A stretch of DNA of 64,000 nucleotides from Flavobacterium sp. (lineage in GTDB: Bacteria; Bacteroidota; Bacteroidia; Flavobacteriales; Flavobacteriaceae). The stretch spans positions 1 to 64,000 of the forward strand of contig JAGYJR010000011.1 of NCBI GenBank assembly GCA_018401995.1. Reading direction: 5' to 3'. Made by a program: the position numbers and the translations under genes. Positions within the stretch are counted from its first letter, which is position 1. Each line of letters starts with the position of its first letter. Below, in pieces: positions 7,558 through 16,903 of the stretch. The notes under the pieces were generated by a model. The model was given only the letters and a program-made list of their open reading frames with translations. It was not told the DNA's origin and made no database searches.

Positions 7558-9453
7558 ATGAATTATTGCGATATTTATAATAAAAGTTTAACTTCTTCTG
7601 AAGAATTCTGGAAGGAACAAGCTAATCAATTAGAATGGTATAATCAACCTTCAAACATTTTATCAACCGATAAAAATGGTTATCCTTTATGGTTTGCTGA
7701 TGGAAATTTAAATGCTTGCTATCTTGCGGTTGATAAACACATTCAAGATGGCTATGGCGGGCAAGTTGCTATCATTTATGATTCACCAGTAACACAAACT
7801 GTAAAAAAGTATACATTTAACGAAGTTAAAACCGAAGTTGCCAAATTAGCTGGAGGTTTATTATCACTTGGTTTAGAAAAAGGCGATACCGCTGTTATTT
7901 ATATGCCAATGATTCCTCAAGCGGCTTTCGCTATGTTGGCTTGCGCTAGAATAGGAGTAACGCATTCGGTAGTTTTTGGAGGTTTCGCACCGCATGAATT
8001 AGCCATTCGTATTGATGATTGCGAGCCAAAAGCCATTATTACGGCTTCTTCAGGAATTGAAATTGATAGATTAATTGCCTACAAACCTTTAGTAGATGAA
8101 GCAATAGAATTAGCGAATCACAAACCTGAAAAAGTAGTCGTTTTCAATAGAAAATTAGGCGCTAGAGTTCCCTTTAAAAAATACGATGTTGATTATGAGG
8201 CTTTAGTTTATGGCTCAGAAGAAACGCCTTGTGTTCCTGTAAATTCGACACATCCGTTATATATTTTATATACTTCAGGAACCACTGGGAAACCAAAAGG
8301 AATTGTCAGAGATACAGGTGGTTATGCAACAGCACTTAAATTTTCAATGCAACAAATTTATGATGCAAAAGAAGGCGATGTTTTTTGGGCTGCTTCTGAT
8401 GTGGGTTGGGTTGTAGGTCACAGTTATATCGTTTACGGGCCTTTAATCAATAGAAATACCACTATTTTATTTGAAGGAAAACCTATCCGAACACCTGATG
8501 CCAGTACGTTTTGGCGCGTAATTGCTGAGCATAAAATAAATGTGATGTTTACTGCACCAACAGCCATTCGTGCCATTAAAAAAGAAGATCCAAACGGTGC
8601 ATTCATCAAACAATATGATTTAAGTAGTCTGAGAATTCAATTCTTAGCAGGAGAACGTTGTGATGTGGCAACTTTAGAATGGTATCGCGAACATATTCCA
8701 GTTCCAGCTATCGACCATTGGTGGCAAACAGAATCGGGTTGGCCCATGATTGCAAATATGATGGGAGTAGAATATTTACCAATAAAACCAGGCTCAGCAG
8801 GAAAAGCAGTTACAGGTTACGACATTCGAATTTTTGGAGAAAACGGACAAGAATTAGGTCCAAATGAAGAAGGTTACGTGGTAATCAAATTGCCATTGCC
8901 TCCGGGAACTTTATTGGATTTATGGAAAGACAACGAACGTTTCAAAGCGGGATATTTGAATAAATTCCCAGGTTATTATTTCTCAGGTGATGGCGGATTT
9001 AAAGATGAAGACGATTATATTTTCATTACTGGTCGAGTAGATGATGTCATCAACGTAGCAGGTCACCGACTTTCAACAGCAGAAATGGAAGAAATTGTAG
9101 CCTCTCATCATTCGGTAGCGGAATGTGCTGTTATTGGTATTAACGACGAACTGAAAGGACAAATTCCGTTGGCATTGGTAGTGGCAAAATCAGGAGATTC
9201 TGTTGAGAAATTTCAATTGCAACATGAAGTAGTGCAATTGGTTCGTGAGAAAATTGGTGCTGTTGCTGCTCTACGTGATGTAGTGGTTGTCCAACGTCTT
9301 CCAAAAACACGCTCTGGAAAAATCTTAAGAAAAATGATGCGAAGTATTGCTGATGGAGAAAACTTTCAAATTCCATCAACCATTGATGATGAAGCTATTA
9401 TTGATGAAATCAGAGAAGTTTTGGAAGAAGCTAAAATTGGAAGTTTTAAATAG
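7558..9453 (+). CDS. Acyl-CoA synthetase, propionyl-CoA synthetase (PrpE) type
   Basis: 631 residues, an AMP-forming ligase of the acetyl/propionyl-CoA synthetase branch: ATP-binding loop YTSGTTGKPKG near 239, HWWQTESGWP near 385 and the C-terminal acylation-regulated lysine at about residue 588 (KTRSGKI). It aligns better with PrpE/ACSS3-like enzymes than with Acs, because of its VRDTGGYA segment after the P-loop, AGERCD and ASDVGWVVGHSY. The likely substrate is propionate or another short-chain acid, with CoA and ATP giving acyl-CoA in the cytoplasm. It shares its promoter motif with acs and the symporter operon. Confidence 0.85.
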   Translation: MNYCDIYNKSLTSSEEFWKEQANQLEWYNQPSNILSTDKNGYPLWFADGNLNACYLAVDKHIQDGYGGQVAIIYDSPVTQTVKKYTFNEVKTEVAKLAGGLLSLGLEKGDTAVIYMPMIPQAAFAMLACARIGVTHSVVFGGFAPHELAIRIDDCEPKAIITASSGIEIDRLIAYKPLVDEAIELANHKPEKVVVFNRKLGARVPFKKYDVDYEALVYGSEETPCVPVNSTHPLYILYTSGTTGKPKGIVRDTGGYATALKFSMQQIYDAKEGDVFWAASDVGWVVGHSYIVYGPLINRNTTILFEGKPIRTPDASTFWRVIAEHKINVMFTAPTAIRAIKKEDPNGAFIKQYDLSSLRIQFLAGERCDVATLEWYREHIPVPAIDHWWQTESGWPMIANMMGVEYLPIKPGSAGKAVTGYDIRIFGENGQELGPNEEGYVVIKLPLPPGTLLDLWKDNERFKAGYLNKFPGYYFSGDGGFKDEDDYIFITGRVDDVINVAGHRLSTAEMEEIVASHHSVAECAVIGINDELKGQIPLALVVAKSGDSVEKFQLQHEVVQLVREKIGAVAALRDVVVVQRLPKTRSGKILRKMMRSIADGENFQIPSTIDDEAIIDEIREVLEEAKIGSFK

Positions 9454-9573
9454 GATGTTCTGATTTTTTAACCACTAAGAACACAATGAAGGCACAAAGT
9501 TCACTAAGTTTTTTGTTTCAGGTTTCAAGTTTGAAATTGATTTTTGAACTTGAGCTTGTTCTTGAAAACCCAA

Positions 9574-9629
9574 CTATATCTATTTAGCAAGAAAATATAA
9601 AATCCTAAAAATAGATTGGTTATCTTTAC
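9574..9629 (+). promoter_or_regulatory. Shared acetate-island promoter motif, acs copy
   Basis: CTATATCTATTTAGCAA (9574-9590), 30 nt, then TATCTTTAC (9621-9629) as the -7 box, 27 nt before the acs ATG. It matches the 7467 copy at 16 of 17 positions with the same spacing. The flanking DNA between motif and -7 box is not conserved, which argues that the motif is functional and not a recent duplication. Confidence 0.65.
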
Positions 9630-9656
9630 ATTATCAATTAAAAATCAACTAAAAAA

Positions 9657-11564
9657 ATGAGTTATTATAAAATACACGATTTAGAAAACTATTTTAAAAT
9701 GTATAAGAAATCAGTGCGCGAACCAAGAAAATTTTGGGATCGTATTGCTGATGAAAACTTCACTTGGTATCAAAAATGGGACAAAGTATTCGAGTTTGAT
9801 ATGGAGGAAGCGCAGTTTAAATGGTTTTTAAATGCCAAAGTAAACATCACTAAAAACTGTATCGACAGACATTTAGCTAAACGTGGCGATAAAACGGCTA
9901 TCATTTTTGAACCCAATAATCCAGATGAGGAAGCACAGCATATTTCGTATAATGAATTGTATGTTCGTGTAGCAAAAATGGCTAATGTTTTACAAGAACA
10001 AAGTATCAAAAAAGGCGATAGAGTTTGTATTTATTTACCAATGATTCCAGAATTAGCGGTTGCTGTTTTGGCTTGTGCTCGTATTGGCGCCATACATTCT
10101 GTAGTTTTTGCTGGATTTTCATCTTCAGCAGTTACTGCCAGAATTAACGATTCGGAATGTAAAATGGTAATTACTTCTGATGGCGGCTACCGCGGAAATA
10201 AAACTATCGATTTAAAAGGAATTATTGATGAAGCGCTAGAAAAATCACCTTGTGTAGAGAAAGTTTTGGTTGTAAAACGTACCAATGAAGCTGTAAATAT
10301 GAAAGAAGGTCGCGATTTATGGTTGCAACCGTTGTTAGATGCGGCTTTAGGAAATCATGTGGCCACCATTATGGATGCGGAAGATCCTTTGTTTATTTTA
10401 TATACATCAGGTTCAACAGGAAAACCAAAAGGAATGTTGCATACAACGGCGGGTTATATGGTTTACACTGCTTATACTTTCAAAAATGTATTCAATTATG
10501 AGGAAAATGATGTGTATTGGTGTACTGCTGATATTGGTTGGATTACTGGTCATTCCTATATTTTATATGGCCCACTTTTAAACGGTGCTACAACTGTGAT
10601 TTTTGAAGGTGTTCCATCGTATCCTGATTTTAGCCGTTTTTGGGAAGTTATTGAAAAACATAGAGTTACACAATTTTATACCGCACCAACTGCTATTCGT
10701 GCTTTGGCAAAAGAAAGCATTGATTATGTGCAAAGATTTCAACTAGAAACCTTAAAAGTAATCGGTTCTGTTGGGGAACCAATCAACGAAGAAGCTTGGC
10801 ATTGGTATAACGACCACGTAGGAGGAAAGCGTTGTCCGTTAGTTGATACATGGTGGCAAACGGAAACTGGTGGTATTATGATTTCGCCAATTCCATTTGT
10901 AACACCAACAAAACCAACCTATGCTTCGTTACCATTACCAGGAATTCAGCCTGTTTTAATGGACGAATTACGTAATGAAATTGAAGGCAACCAAGTAACT
11001 GGAAGTTTGTGTATTAAATTCCCATGGCCGGCGATGGCTAGAACGATTTGGGGTGATCACCAACGTTATAAAGAAACCTATTTTTCAGCTTATCCAGGTA
11101 AATATTTCACTGGTGATGGCGCTTTGCGTGATGAAGTTGGTTACTATAGAATTACAGGTAGAGTAGATGATGTTATTATTGTTTCTGGACATAATTTAGG
11201 AACAGCTCCTATTGAAGATGCTATAAACGAACATCCGGCAGTTGCAGAAAGTGCGATTGTAGGTTTTCCTCATGACATCAAAGGAAATGCGCTTTACGGT
11301 TTCATTATCTTGAAAGAAACAGGCGAAGGACGTGATAGAACTAACTTAGCCAAAGAAATTAATCAATTGATATCTGACCAAATTGGTCCAATTGCAAAAT
11401 TAGATAAGATCCAGTTTGTTAGTGGTTTACCAAAAACACGCTCAGGTAAAATCATGCGTAGAATTTTAAGAAAAATAGCAGAAGGTGATTTTTCAAACTT
11501 TGGGGATATTTCTACATTACTAAACCCAGAAATTGTAGAAGAAATCAAAAATGGAAAATTATAA
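9657..11564 (+). CDS. acs: Acetyl-CoA synthetase
   Basis: 635 residues, full length for Acs. Acetate, ATP and CoA are converted to acetyl-CoA, AMP and PPi in the cytoplasm. Visible signatures are ILYTSGSTGKPKG near 243, DTWWQTETGG near 398, the TGDGA / YRITGRVDDV hinge near 485-505 and the acetylation-target lysine at residue 598 in KTRSGKI. It is preceded by its own promoter with the island-wide motif and followed by a strong hairpin terminator, so it is probably monocistronic. It is the metabolic endpoint of the acetate island. Confidence 0.95.
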   Translation: MSYYKIHDLENYFKMYKKSVREPRKFWDRIADENFTWYQKWDKVFEFDMEEAQFKWFLNAKVNITKNCIDRHLAKRGDKTAIIFEPNNPDEEAQHISYNELYVRVAKMANVLQEQSIKKGDRVCIYLPMIPELAVAVLACARIGAIHSVVFAGFSSSAVTARINDSECKMVITSDGGYRGNKTIDLKGIIDEALEKSPCVEKVLVVKRTNEAVNMKEGRDLWLQPLLDAALGNHVATIMDAEDPLFILYTSGSTGKPKGMLHTTAGYMVYTAYTFKNVFNYEENDVYWCTADIGWITGHSYILYGPLLNGATTVIFEGVPSYPDFSRFWEVIEKHRVTQFYTAPTAIRALAKESIDYVQRFQLETLKVIGSVGEPINEEAWHWYNDHVGGKRCPLVDTWWQTETGGIMISPIPFVTPTKPTYASLPLPGIQPVLMDELRNEIEGNQVTGSLCIKFPWPAMARTIWGDHQRYKETYFSAYPGKYFTGDGALRDEVGYYRITGRVDDVIIVSGHNLGTAPIEDAINEHPAVAESAIVGFPHDIKGNALYGFIILKETGEGRDRTNLAKEINQLISDQIGPIAKLDKIQFVSGLPKTRSGKIMRRILRKIAEGDFSNFGDISTLLNPEIVEEIKNGKL

Positions 11565-11585
11565 ATATATATTCGTTTAATTATG

Positions 11586-11615
11586 AAACTGCTTCTTTTA
11601 GGAGCAGTTTTTTTT
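11586..11615 (+). terminator. Terminator after acs
   Basis: AAACTGCTTC / GGAGCAGTTT forms a 10 bp stem with one G-T pair and a 5 nt loop, followed by eight T residues. It starts 21 nt after the acs stop. Confidence 0.85.
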
Positions 11616-11682
11616 GCTTTATTAACAATATCTTTAAGTTGATTGATTTTAGTTAAACTTCAAAATTTGCTACTTTTACCAA

Positions 11683-12810
11683 ATGGAAGAAAAAGCAAGC
11701 CTAAAAGACATCGCCAAATTATTCTTGAAATTAGGAATTATTGGTTTTGGTGGTCCAGCGGCTCACATTGCCATGATGCAAGATGAAGTGGTAACCAAAA
11801 GAAAATGGCTTTCAGAAACGCATTTCTTGGATTTATTAGGTGCAACGAATTTAATTCCAGGTCCAAATAGCACCGAAATGGCGATTCATATTGGTTATGA
11901 AAAAGGAGGTTGGAAAGGACTTTTAATTGCTGGATTGTGTTTTATTTTACCAGCCGTTTTCATTACTGTAATTTTCGCTTATTTTTATGCTGAATATGGC
12001 CAACTTCCGTCAGTTCAACCTTTTATTTATGGAATTAAACCGGCAATTATTGCCATTATTTTAGCAGCAATTTATCCGTTAGCAATTCGTTCTACGAAAA
12101 CGAATTTGTTGCGTATTCTTGGAATTTTGGTTTTAATTGGATCAATTTTATCTTTCAATGAAATTTTCCTATTATTTGGTGCTGGATTTTTTATGTTAGG
12201 GTATAACTATATTCAAAAGAATAAAGAGCAAGGCTTTTCAATAGTTCCAATAGCTTTTTTAAGTATTTCTACATCTGATTTTTCCAATAATTTGAATACT
12301 CGATTATTTCTGATTTTCTTGAAAATTGGCGCTATTTTATACGGAAGCGGTTATGTTTTATTTGCATTTCTAGATGCTGAATTAGTAACTACAGGATTAT
12401 TAACTCGCCAACAATTAATCGACGCCATTGCAGTGGGACAATTCACGCCTGGACCAGTTTTTTCTGCAGTAACATTTATTGGCTATCAAATTAACGGAAT
12501 TTCAGGAGCTGTTTTTGGTACATTAGGCATTTTTCTACCATCATTTTTGTTTGTTGCTTTGCTGAATCCATTGGTGAAAATTATGCGAAAATCAGATATT
12601 TTTGGTTCGTTTTTGGATGGTGTAAACGTGGCTGCTGTTGCAATAATTCTGGCTATTTGTTATGTTTTAGGTAAAGAAACGATTACCGATTGGAAAACAA
12701 TTTTTATTGCCATCGTCAGTTTGATTTTTACATTCGGATTTAAAAAAGTAAATAGCGCTATTGTAGTATTAGGTGGTTCACTTTTAGGTTACGCTTTGAG
12801 TTTACTTTAA
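11683..12810 (+). CDS. chrA: ChrA-type chromate transporter
   Basis: 375 residues with two tandem CHR domains, each opening with a long hydrophobic half. The family signature GFGGPAAHIAMM is near residue 21, and its second-domain counterpart is around 210-255 (GSGYVLFAFLDAE, AVGQFTPGP). About ten membrane helices are predicted. ChrA proteins export chromate; the true substrate here is unproven. A TACTTTTA -7-like box lies at 11671-11678, only 4 nt before the ATG, so the mRNA may be leaderless. The gene overlaps the stop of the convergent exonuclease gene by 4 nt. Confidence 0.88.
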   Translation: MEEKASLKDIAKLFLKLGIIGFGGPAAHIAMMQDEVVTKRKWLSETHFLDLLGATNLIPGPNSTEMAIHIGYEKGGWKGLLIAGLCFILPAVFITVIFAYFYAEYGQLPSVQPFIYGIKPAIIAIILAAIYPLAIRSTKTNLLRILGILVLIGSILSFNEIFLLFGAGFFMLGYNYIQKNKEQGFSIVPIAFLSISTSDFSNNLNTRLFLIFLKIGAILYGSGYVLFAFLDAELVTTGLLTRQQLIDAIAVGQFTPGPVFSAVTFIGYQINGISGAVFGTLGIFLPSFLFVALLNPLVKIMRKSDIFGSFLDGVNVAAVAIILAICYVLGKETITDWKTIFIAIVSLIFTFGFKKVNSAIVVLGGSLLGYALSLL

Positions 12811-13412
12811 ATTTCTAACTTTCGTTTTAATTTTAAAAAGAGTAGTGCGGTTATGTAAGCGTCACCACTAGCGGTATGTCGGTCTGATTTTCTAATTTTA
12901 TAAATATCACATAATTCATCCAGCGAAGTATGTTGGTCTTGTGGAAAATGCTTTAGTTTTTGGTACATAATATCGGTATCCATGTATTCATTTTTTAAAG
13001 TTCCCAAATTCATTCTATTCAAGGCTTGATTGATCATTTCGATATCAAAACTTACGTGATGTCCCACCAATGTTGCATCTTTTATAAAATCTAAAAAGCG
13101 AATTAAAGCTTCCACTTCAACCACTTTTTCTGGACCTTCTTTTAAAATTCCATGAATGGCCACTGTTTCTGGATTAAAAATATCTTGTTTTACAAAAACT
13201 TCAATAAAATCATTAATTTCTACTCGATTATTAAGAATTCCAACAGCTCCAATAGATAGAATCCGATCTTTTTTGTAGTTCAAACCAGTTGTTTCACAGT
13301 CAAAAACCACATAGCGCTTAATTTTACTCTTATTTTCATTGAAATAGGAGAGATACGTTTCCCAAAATTTAGGATGGTCGTGCACTATTTTTTTAAACCA
13401 ATTGAACTTCAT
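12807..13412 (-). CDS. DnaQ-like 3'-5' exonuclease
   Basis: 201 residues with all three DEDDh exonuclease motifs: ExoI FDCETTG near residue 38, ExoII HHVSFD near 119 and ExoIII HTASGDAYI near 181. It is a stand-alone epsilon-like domain, without polymerase or GIY-YIG extensions. It lies 2 nt downstream of the cNMP/CBS/DUF294 gene, a pairing also common next to acs and DUF4212-symporter genes in proteobacteria. It may degrade nucleic acid ends or a nucleotide signal; its role in acetate metabolism is not established. Confidence 0.88.
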   Translation of the reverse strand: MKFNWFKKIVHDHPKFWETYLSYFNENKSKIKRYVVFDCETTGLNYKKDRILSIGAVGILNNRVEINDFIEVFVKQDIFNPETVAIHGILKEGPEKVVEVEALIRFLDFIKDATLVGHHVSFDIEMINQALNRMNLGTLKNEYMDTDIMYQKLKHFPQDQHTSLDELCDIYKIRKSDRHTASGDAYITALLFLKLKRKLEI

Positions 13413-13414
13413 TT

Positions 13415-15334
13415 TTAAGTAAAATAGGTGAGTTGAAAGCGGTTTTTAATTACTTCTTGTACATCGGTAATTGGCTGAAATGCATTTTTAAGCTTTACTT
13501 TATCCAACTTTGATAACTCATTTAAATTTAAATACCTACCATCAGAATTCATATTCAATCCTTCTTCGGTTCTGAATTTTAAAAGACTTAGAAAAGCATC
13601 GGCACAAGCTTCATAAATTACAGCATTTTGTGGTTCTTTTTCTGCTAATTTGGTAAAGCGATAAACGGTATTAGTACTTTTTTTAATACCTTGGTTCAAA
13701 CTTAAAATTCTAGCAGCATCAATTAACGGCATTAAAGCTCTACTTTTAATATCGAAAGCATCTTTATGTTCGCCATCACTTTCTACCAAAAACTGGCGGA
13801 AAAAGCCTAATGGTGGCGGATTTTTTAATGCATCAGCACCTAAATAAGCAAAAAACAAGTCGTTCTTTTTAGTTTCTTCAAAAATGGTGGATGTAATTTC
13901 ATTTACCAAAGTCTCATTACCATACACAAAGTTATAATCGAAGAAAATCGTACACATTAAAATGCCTTTTTCGCCTGGAGAATGAATCCAACCTTTGAAC
14001 TGACTTTTCCAATCGGTTACTGATTTGCACCATTTTGGATTCATAGCCATCATTTCGGCTGGACAGTATTCGTAGCCAATTTTATGCAATCTTTTGTTAA
14101 CTTTTTCCGCTAGTTTTACGAAATAGGATTTTACTTCATCGTATTTTTCATCTTCCACATCTTCAAAAACAATGGCATTGTCTTGGTCAGTAAGTAAAAG
14201 TTGTTCTTTTCTTCCTTGACTTCCAATGTTTATCCATGAAAATTGGGCTGGAGGAGGAGTTTCCATTTTTTCTAGCGAAAGTTCAATGCAACGTTGGGTT
14301 ATAGCAATATTGATTTCACCAACAATTGAGCAAATATGATTAATTGGAATGTTTTTATCGATTGAATTTTGGATTAAATCGGTAACTTTTTCTCTTACAA
14401 CCTTTAATTCTTCTGTATTTGTTGCTCTTTTTGTTTGTTTTAAAAGAACACCAGGATTATTTGCTTGTGCTACAATAACATCATGTTCGGAAATAATTCC
14501 TGTGATTTCGGATTGATCGGTTCCATCTTTGGTTACGCATAAATGACCCACATTATGTTTTAACATCATCATTTGCGCTTCAGCAATCGATAAGTTCTCA
14601 GGTACTGTAATTACTGGAGCCGACATAATTTTATCAATTGTCACATCAATAGAAAACAAACCCGTAGCAATTTTGGAACGTAAATCTTTATCGGTAACAA
14701 TTCCAATAGGAAAGCGGTTTTCATGAATAATGATACTTCCAATTTTTCTACTAGACATGGTTTGTGCTACGTATCGAATAATATCTGATTTTGAAGCGGT
14801 TATTGCAGATTTGGTATAATTAATAGGTTGATAATGCTGGATATTATCTGTTTGCGAATCATAGATGACATTTTCCGAAATTAATTTTCCTTTGTGATTT
14901 TTATCGTAAGGATTTCTGGTATTGGAAGCAAAACTTTGGAGTAAAAACTGCAAAACTTCCACATTATTAATAGCGATTGGACGGAAAATTTCAATTGGAA
15001 TAGCATAAACAATACTTTCTTCACGAGCTTTAGCTGTCATCAAGTAATTATCTTTAGCAAAAAACGGACGTAAGCCTAAAATATCACCTTCGTCACATTT
15101 GTCAATTAAAACTTCATCAGCATCAGAAGTTACTGATAAACCAATAGCGCCGTTAGCTACTACATAAAAACAATCATGTATAGCATCATTAATTTTAAAA
15201 AGAATATCATTTTTTTCTAGATAAATAACTTTAATATGATTGGCAACTAAAACCAATTCAGTATGTTGTATTTTTGAAAAGGGATGATGTTTCTTTAAAA
15301 AATCGGATATCCGTTCTGCAATAGGGTTTTTCAT
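13415..15334 (-). CDS. cNMP-binding / CBS / DUF294 nucleotidyltransferase-like protein
   Basis: 639 residues with four regions in order. A cyclic-nucleotide-binding-like domain spans about 15-135. A CBS pair spans about 175-295 (SRKIGSIIIHENRFPIGIVT and HNVGHLCV). A DUF294 nucleotidyltransferase-like domain has GSQGRKEQLLLTDQDNAIV near 375. A helical DUF294 C-terminal domain runs from about 500. It is first in an operon with the exonuclease. Proteins of this build resemble GlnD-type uridylyltransferases and recur beside acetate-uptake genes, which suggests a nucleotide-sensing regulator. The target is unknown. Confidence 0.85.
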   Translation of the reverse strand: MKNPIAERISDFLKKHHPFSKIQHTELVLVANHIKVIYLEKNDILFKINDAIHDCFYVVANGAIGLSVTSDADEVLIDKCDEGDILGLRPFFAKDNYLMTAKAREESIVYAIPIEIFRPIAINNVEVLQFLLQSFASNTRNPYDKNHKGKLISENVIYDSQTDNIQHYQPINYTKSAITASKSDIIRYVAQTMSSRKIGSIIIHENRFPIGIVTDKDLRSKIATGLFSIDVTIDKIMSAPVITVPENLSIAEAQMMMLKHNVGHLCVTKDGTDQSEITGIISEHDVIVAQANNPGVLLKQTKRATNTEELKVVREKVTDLIQNSIDKNIPINHICSIVGEINIAITQRCIELSLEKMETPPPAQFSWINIGSQGRKEQLLLTDQDNAIVFEDVEDEKYDEVKSYFVKLAEKVNKRLHKIGYEYCPAEMMAMNPKWCKSVTDWKSQFKGWIHSPGEKGILMCTIFFDYNFVYGNETLVNEITSTIFEETKKNDLFFAYLGADALKNPPPLGFFRQFLVESDGEHKDAFDIKSRALMPLIDAARILSLNQGIKKSTNTVYRFTKLAEKEPQNAVIYEACADAFLSLLKFRTEEGLNMNSDGRYLNLNELSKLDKVKLKNAFQPITDVQEVIKNRFQLTYFT

Positions 15335-15452
15335 GACTTTGTAAAACTTTGTACGAAGTTACAATATCTTTTAAATAGAATGAAATTAAATTTTCTATTT
15401 TACATAATGTATATTATAGTTCAAAAGTAAATAATATAAATTTCAAAAACAA

Positions 15453-15483
15453 TTGTATAAAAACGAATTTAATTCTATTTTTG
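15453..15483 (+). promoter_or_regulatory. Promoter, TTG-N20-TATTTTTG
   Basis: TTG at 15453-15455 and TATTTTTG at 15476-15483 match the Bacteroidota consensus with a 20 nt spacer. Transcription would start near 15490. This excludes a TTG start codon at 15481 for the following gene and favours ATG at 15511. Confidence 0.75.
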
Positions 15484-15510
15484 CAATCCTTATTAAACAT
15501 ACTCCAAAAA

Positions 15511-15879
15511 ATGGAAAATAAATACGCACAGAAACTAATTGAAAAGATTCAAAAAGAACTTTTGCAAAATCAATTTGATGTAGCATCTATTGTTGCTGAT
15601 TTAAAAAAAATTCGTGAATATTCTTTAGAAGAACAAAATCCTGTTGTTACCAAAGCTTTACGTTTGGCTTACGAACATTTAGAAGCAAATAATGCCTTTT
15701 TAATTGCGATTCCAGATGATGAACCAATTGAAGACGAAGTTGATTCAGATACAGCTAACTTTTCAGATGAAAACAATATGGAAAGTTTTGAGTATTTCTT
15801 GTCGTTGATTCACGATTTAACTAAGAAAAACAATTTGTTAGATTTAAAAGAATATAATGCTGCTTTTTTAGCTTTTTAA
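15511..15879 (+). CDS. Uncharacterised small acidic protein
   Basis: 122 residues from ATG 15511; an upstream in-frame TTG at 15481 lies inside the promoter. The protein is helical and soluble, with a strongly acidic middle (DDEPIEDEVDSD) and hydrophobic C-terminal stretches. No signal peptide, membrane helix or known motif is visible, and I do not recognise a family. It is transcribed divergently from the cNMP/DUF294 gene, has its own promoter and ends in a clear terminator, so it is likely monocistronic. Confidence 0.75.
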   Translation: MENKYAQKLIEKIQKELLQNQFDVASIVADLKKIREYSLEEQNPVVTKALRLAYEHLEANNAFLIAIPDDEPIEDEVDSDTANFSDENNMESFEYFLSLIHDLTKKNNLLDLKEYNAAFLAF

Positions 15880-15912
15880 TCTTAAAAACTAGCTTCTATT
15901 TTACATAATATC

Positions 15913-15939
15913 AAATCGGTCCAAAAGACCGATTTTTTT
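15913..15939 (+). terminator. Terminator after small acidic protein gene
   Basis: AAATCGGTC / GACCGATTT gives a perfect 9 bp stem with a CAAAA loop, followed by seven T residues. Confidence 0.88.
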
Positions 15940-15954
15940 ATACATTATTTAACG

Positions 15955-15983
15955 TTGTTATTTCACTAAAAAAATTAAATTTG
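15955..15983 (+). promoter_or_regulatory. Promoter, TTG-N18-TAAATTTG
   Basis: TTG at 15955-15957, an 18 nt spacer and TAAATTTG at 15976-15983. It drives the VTT-protein, DUF3817 and MscS gene set starting at 16011. Confidence 0.7.
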
Positions 15984-16010
15984 TTTTCCCAAATTTAGTT
16001 ACTCAAAAAC

Positions 16011-16619
16011 ATGAAAGTAAGAAAAAAATCAAGATCGCAATTATTGCATCAGTATTATAAATATACGGGATTCTACTCGTTTATTTGGCAAGGTGTTAAA
16101 AGCGCTATTTTGCCAACAGCTGTTATTGTTGGTATATTATTTTATGTTAATTATAAAGTTATAAATTTAAATGAAGGTTTGCAGCAACTCACTCAAAATT
16201 TGAATGATTTTGCAATTTTTGGAGTTTTTCTTGCTTCCGAAACGATTTTAGGAATTATTCCACCAGATATTTTTATTGCTTGGACAAAAAGTACCAGTTC
16301 ACCACTACTCTATCTGGCTATTTTAGCTATATTATCCTATATTGGTGGTGTTTTAGCCTATTTTATTGGAATGACAATTGCTGCTATTCCAGCGGTAAAT
16401 AATTTCTTGTACGGAAAAATGGCGCGTCACATTATTAATATGCAAAAATGGGGTGGCTTTTTAATTGCTGTTGGTGCTTTACTTCCATTACCATTTGCAA
16501 TGGCTTGTTTGGCTGCCGGAATGATTAAATTTTCGCGTAAACATTTCTTTTTATTCGCCTTATTACGATTTTTCCGTTTTATTATTTACGGATTCCTTAT
16601 CTATTCTGCTTTATCATGA
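16011..16619 (+). CDS. VTT/DedA-like membrane protein
   Basis: 202 residues with about five predicted membrane helices and a basic N-terminus (KVRKKSRSQ). The central part has features of the VTT (SNARE-associated/DedA-like) family: an LGIIPPDIF segment near 84, a Gly-rich helix with IGGVLAYFIGM, and a PLPFAMACLAAGM segment near 164. DedA-like proteins act in membrane-lipid recycling; this specific protein is not characterised. It is the first of three overlapping or abutting genes. Confidence 0.75.
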   Translation: MKVRKKSRSQLLHQYYKYTGFYSFIWQGVKSAILPTAVIVGILFYVNYKVINLNEGLQQLTQNLNDFAIFGVFLASETILGIIPPDIFIAWTKSTSSPLLYLAILAILSYIGGVLAYFIGMTIAAIPAVNNFLYGKMARHIINMQKWGGFLIAVGALLPLPFAMACLAAGMIKFSRKHFFLFALLRFFRFIIYGFLIYSALS

Positions 16620-16903
16620 TGAAATTTTTTAAAATAATCGCTTGGTTAGAAGGCGTTTCGCTATTGGTTTTGTTTTTTAACATGTTAGCTATAAAACCAA
16701 CAAATTTTGATATCTATAAAATGTTGTTATTTCCAATTGGAATGGCTCATGGAATATTATTCATTCTCTACATTGCTTTAGCGACTTTATTGAAAATTGA
16801 GCTGAAATGGGATTTTAAAAAGTATTTCATTATTTGTATTGCTTCGTTTATACCATTTGGTACGTTTTACATAGAAAAAAAATACTTGAATTCACCAGCG
16901 TAA
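16616..16903 (+). CDS. DUF3817 membrane protein
   Basis: 95 residues with three predicted membrane helices and the DUF3817 pattern: an N-terminal AWLEGVSLLVLFFNMLA, a central GMAHGILFILYIA and a C-terminal basic end. Its ATG overlaps the stop of the preceding VTT gene (ATGATGA), so the two are translationally coupled. The next gene starts directly after its stop. The function of DUF3817 proteins is unknown. Confidence 0.85.
   Translation: MMKFFKIIAWLEGVSLLVLFFNMLAIKPTNFDIYKMLLFPIGMAHGILFILYIALATLLKIELKWDFKKYFIICIASFIPFGTFYIEKKYLNSPA

Noticed and set aside
15481..15510. TTG start for the small acidic protein
   Set aside because: The TTG is part of the -7 box TATTTTTG, so it is not in the mRNA.
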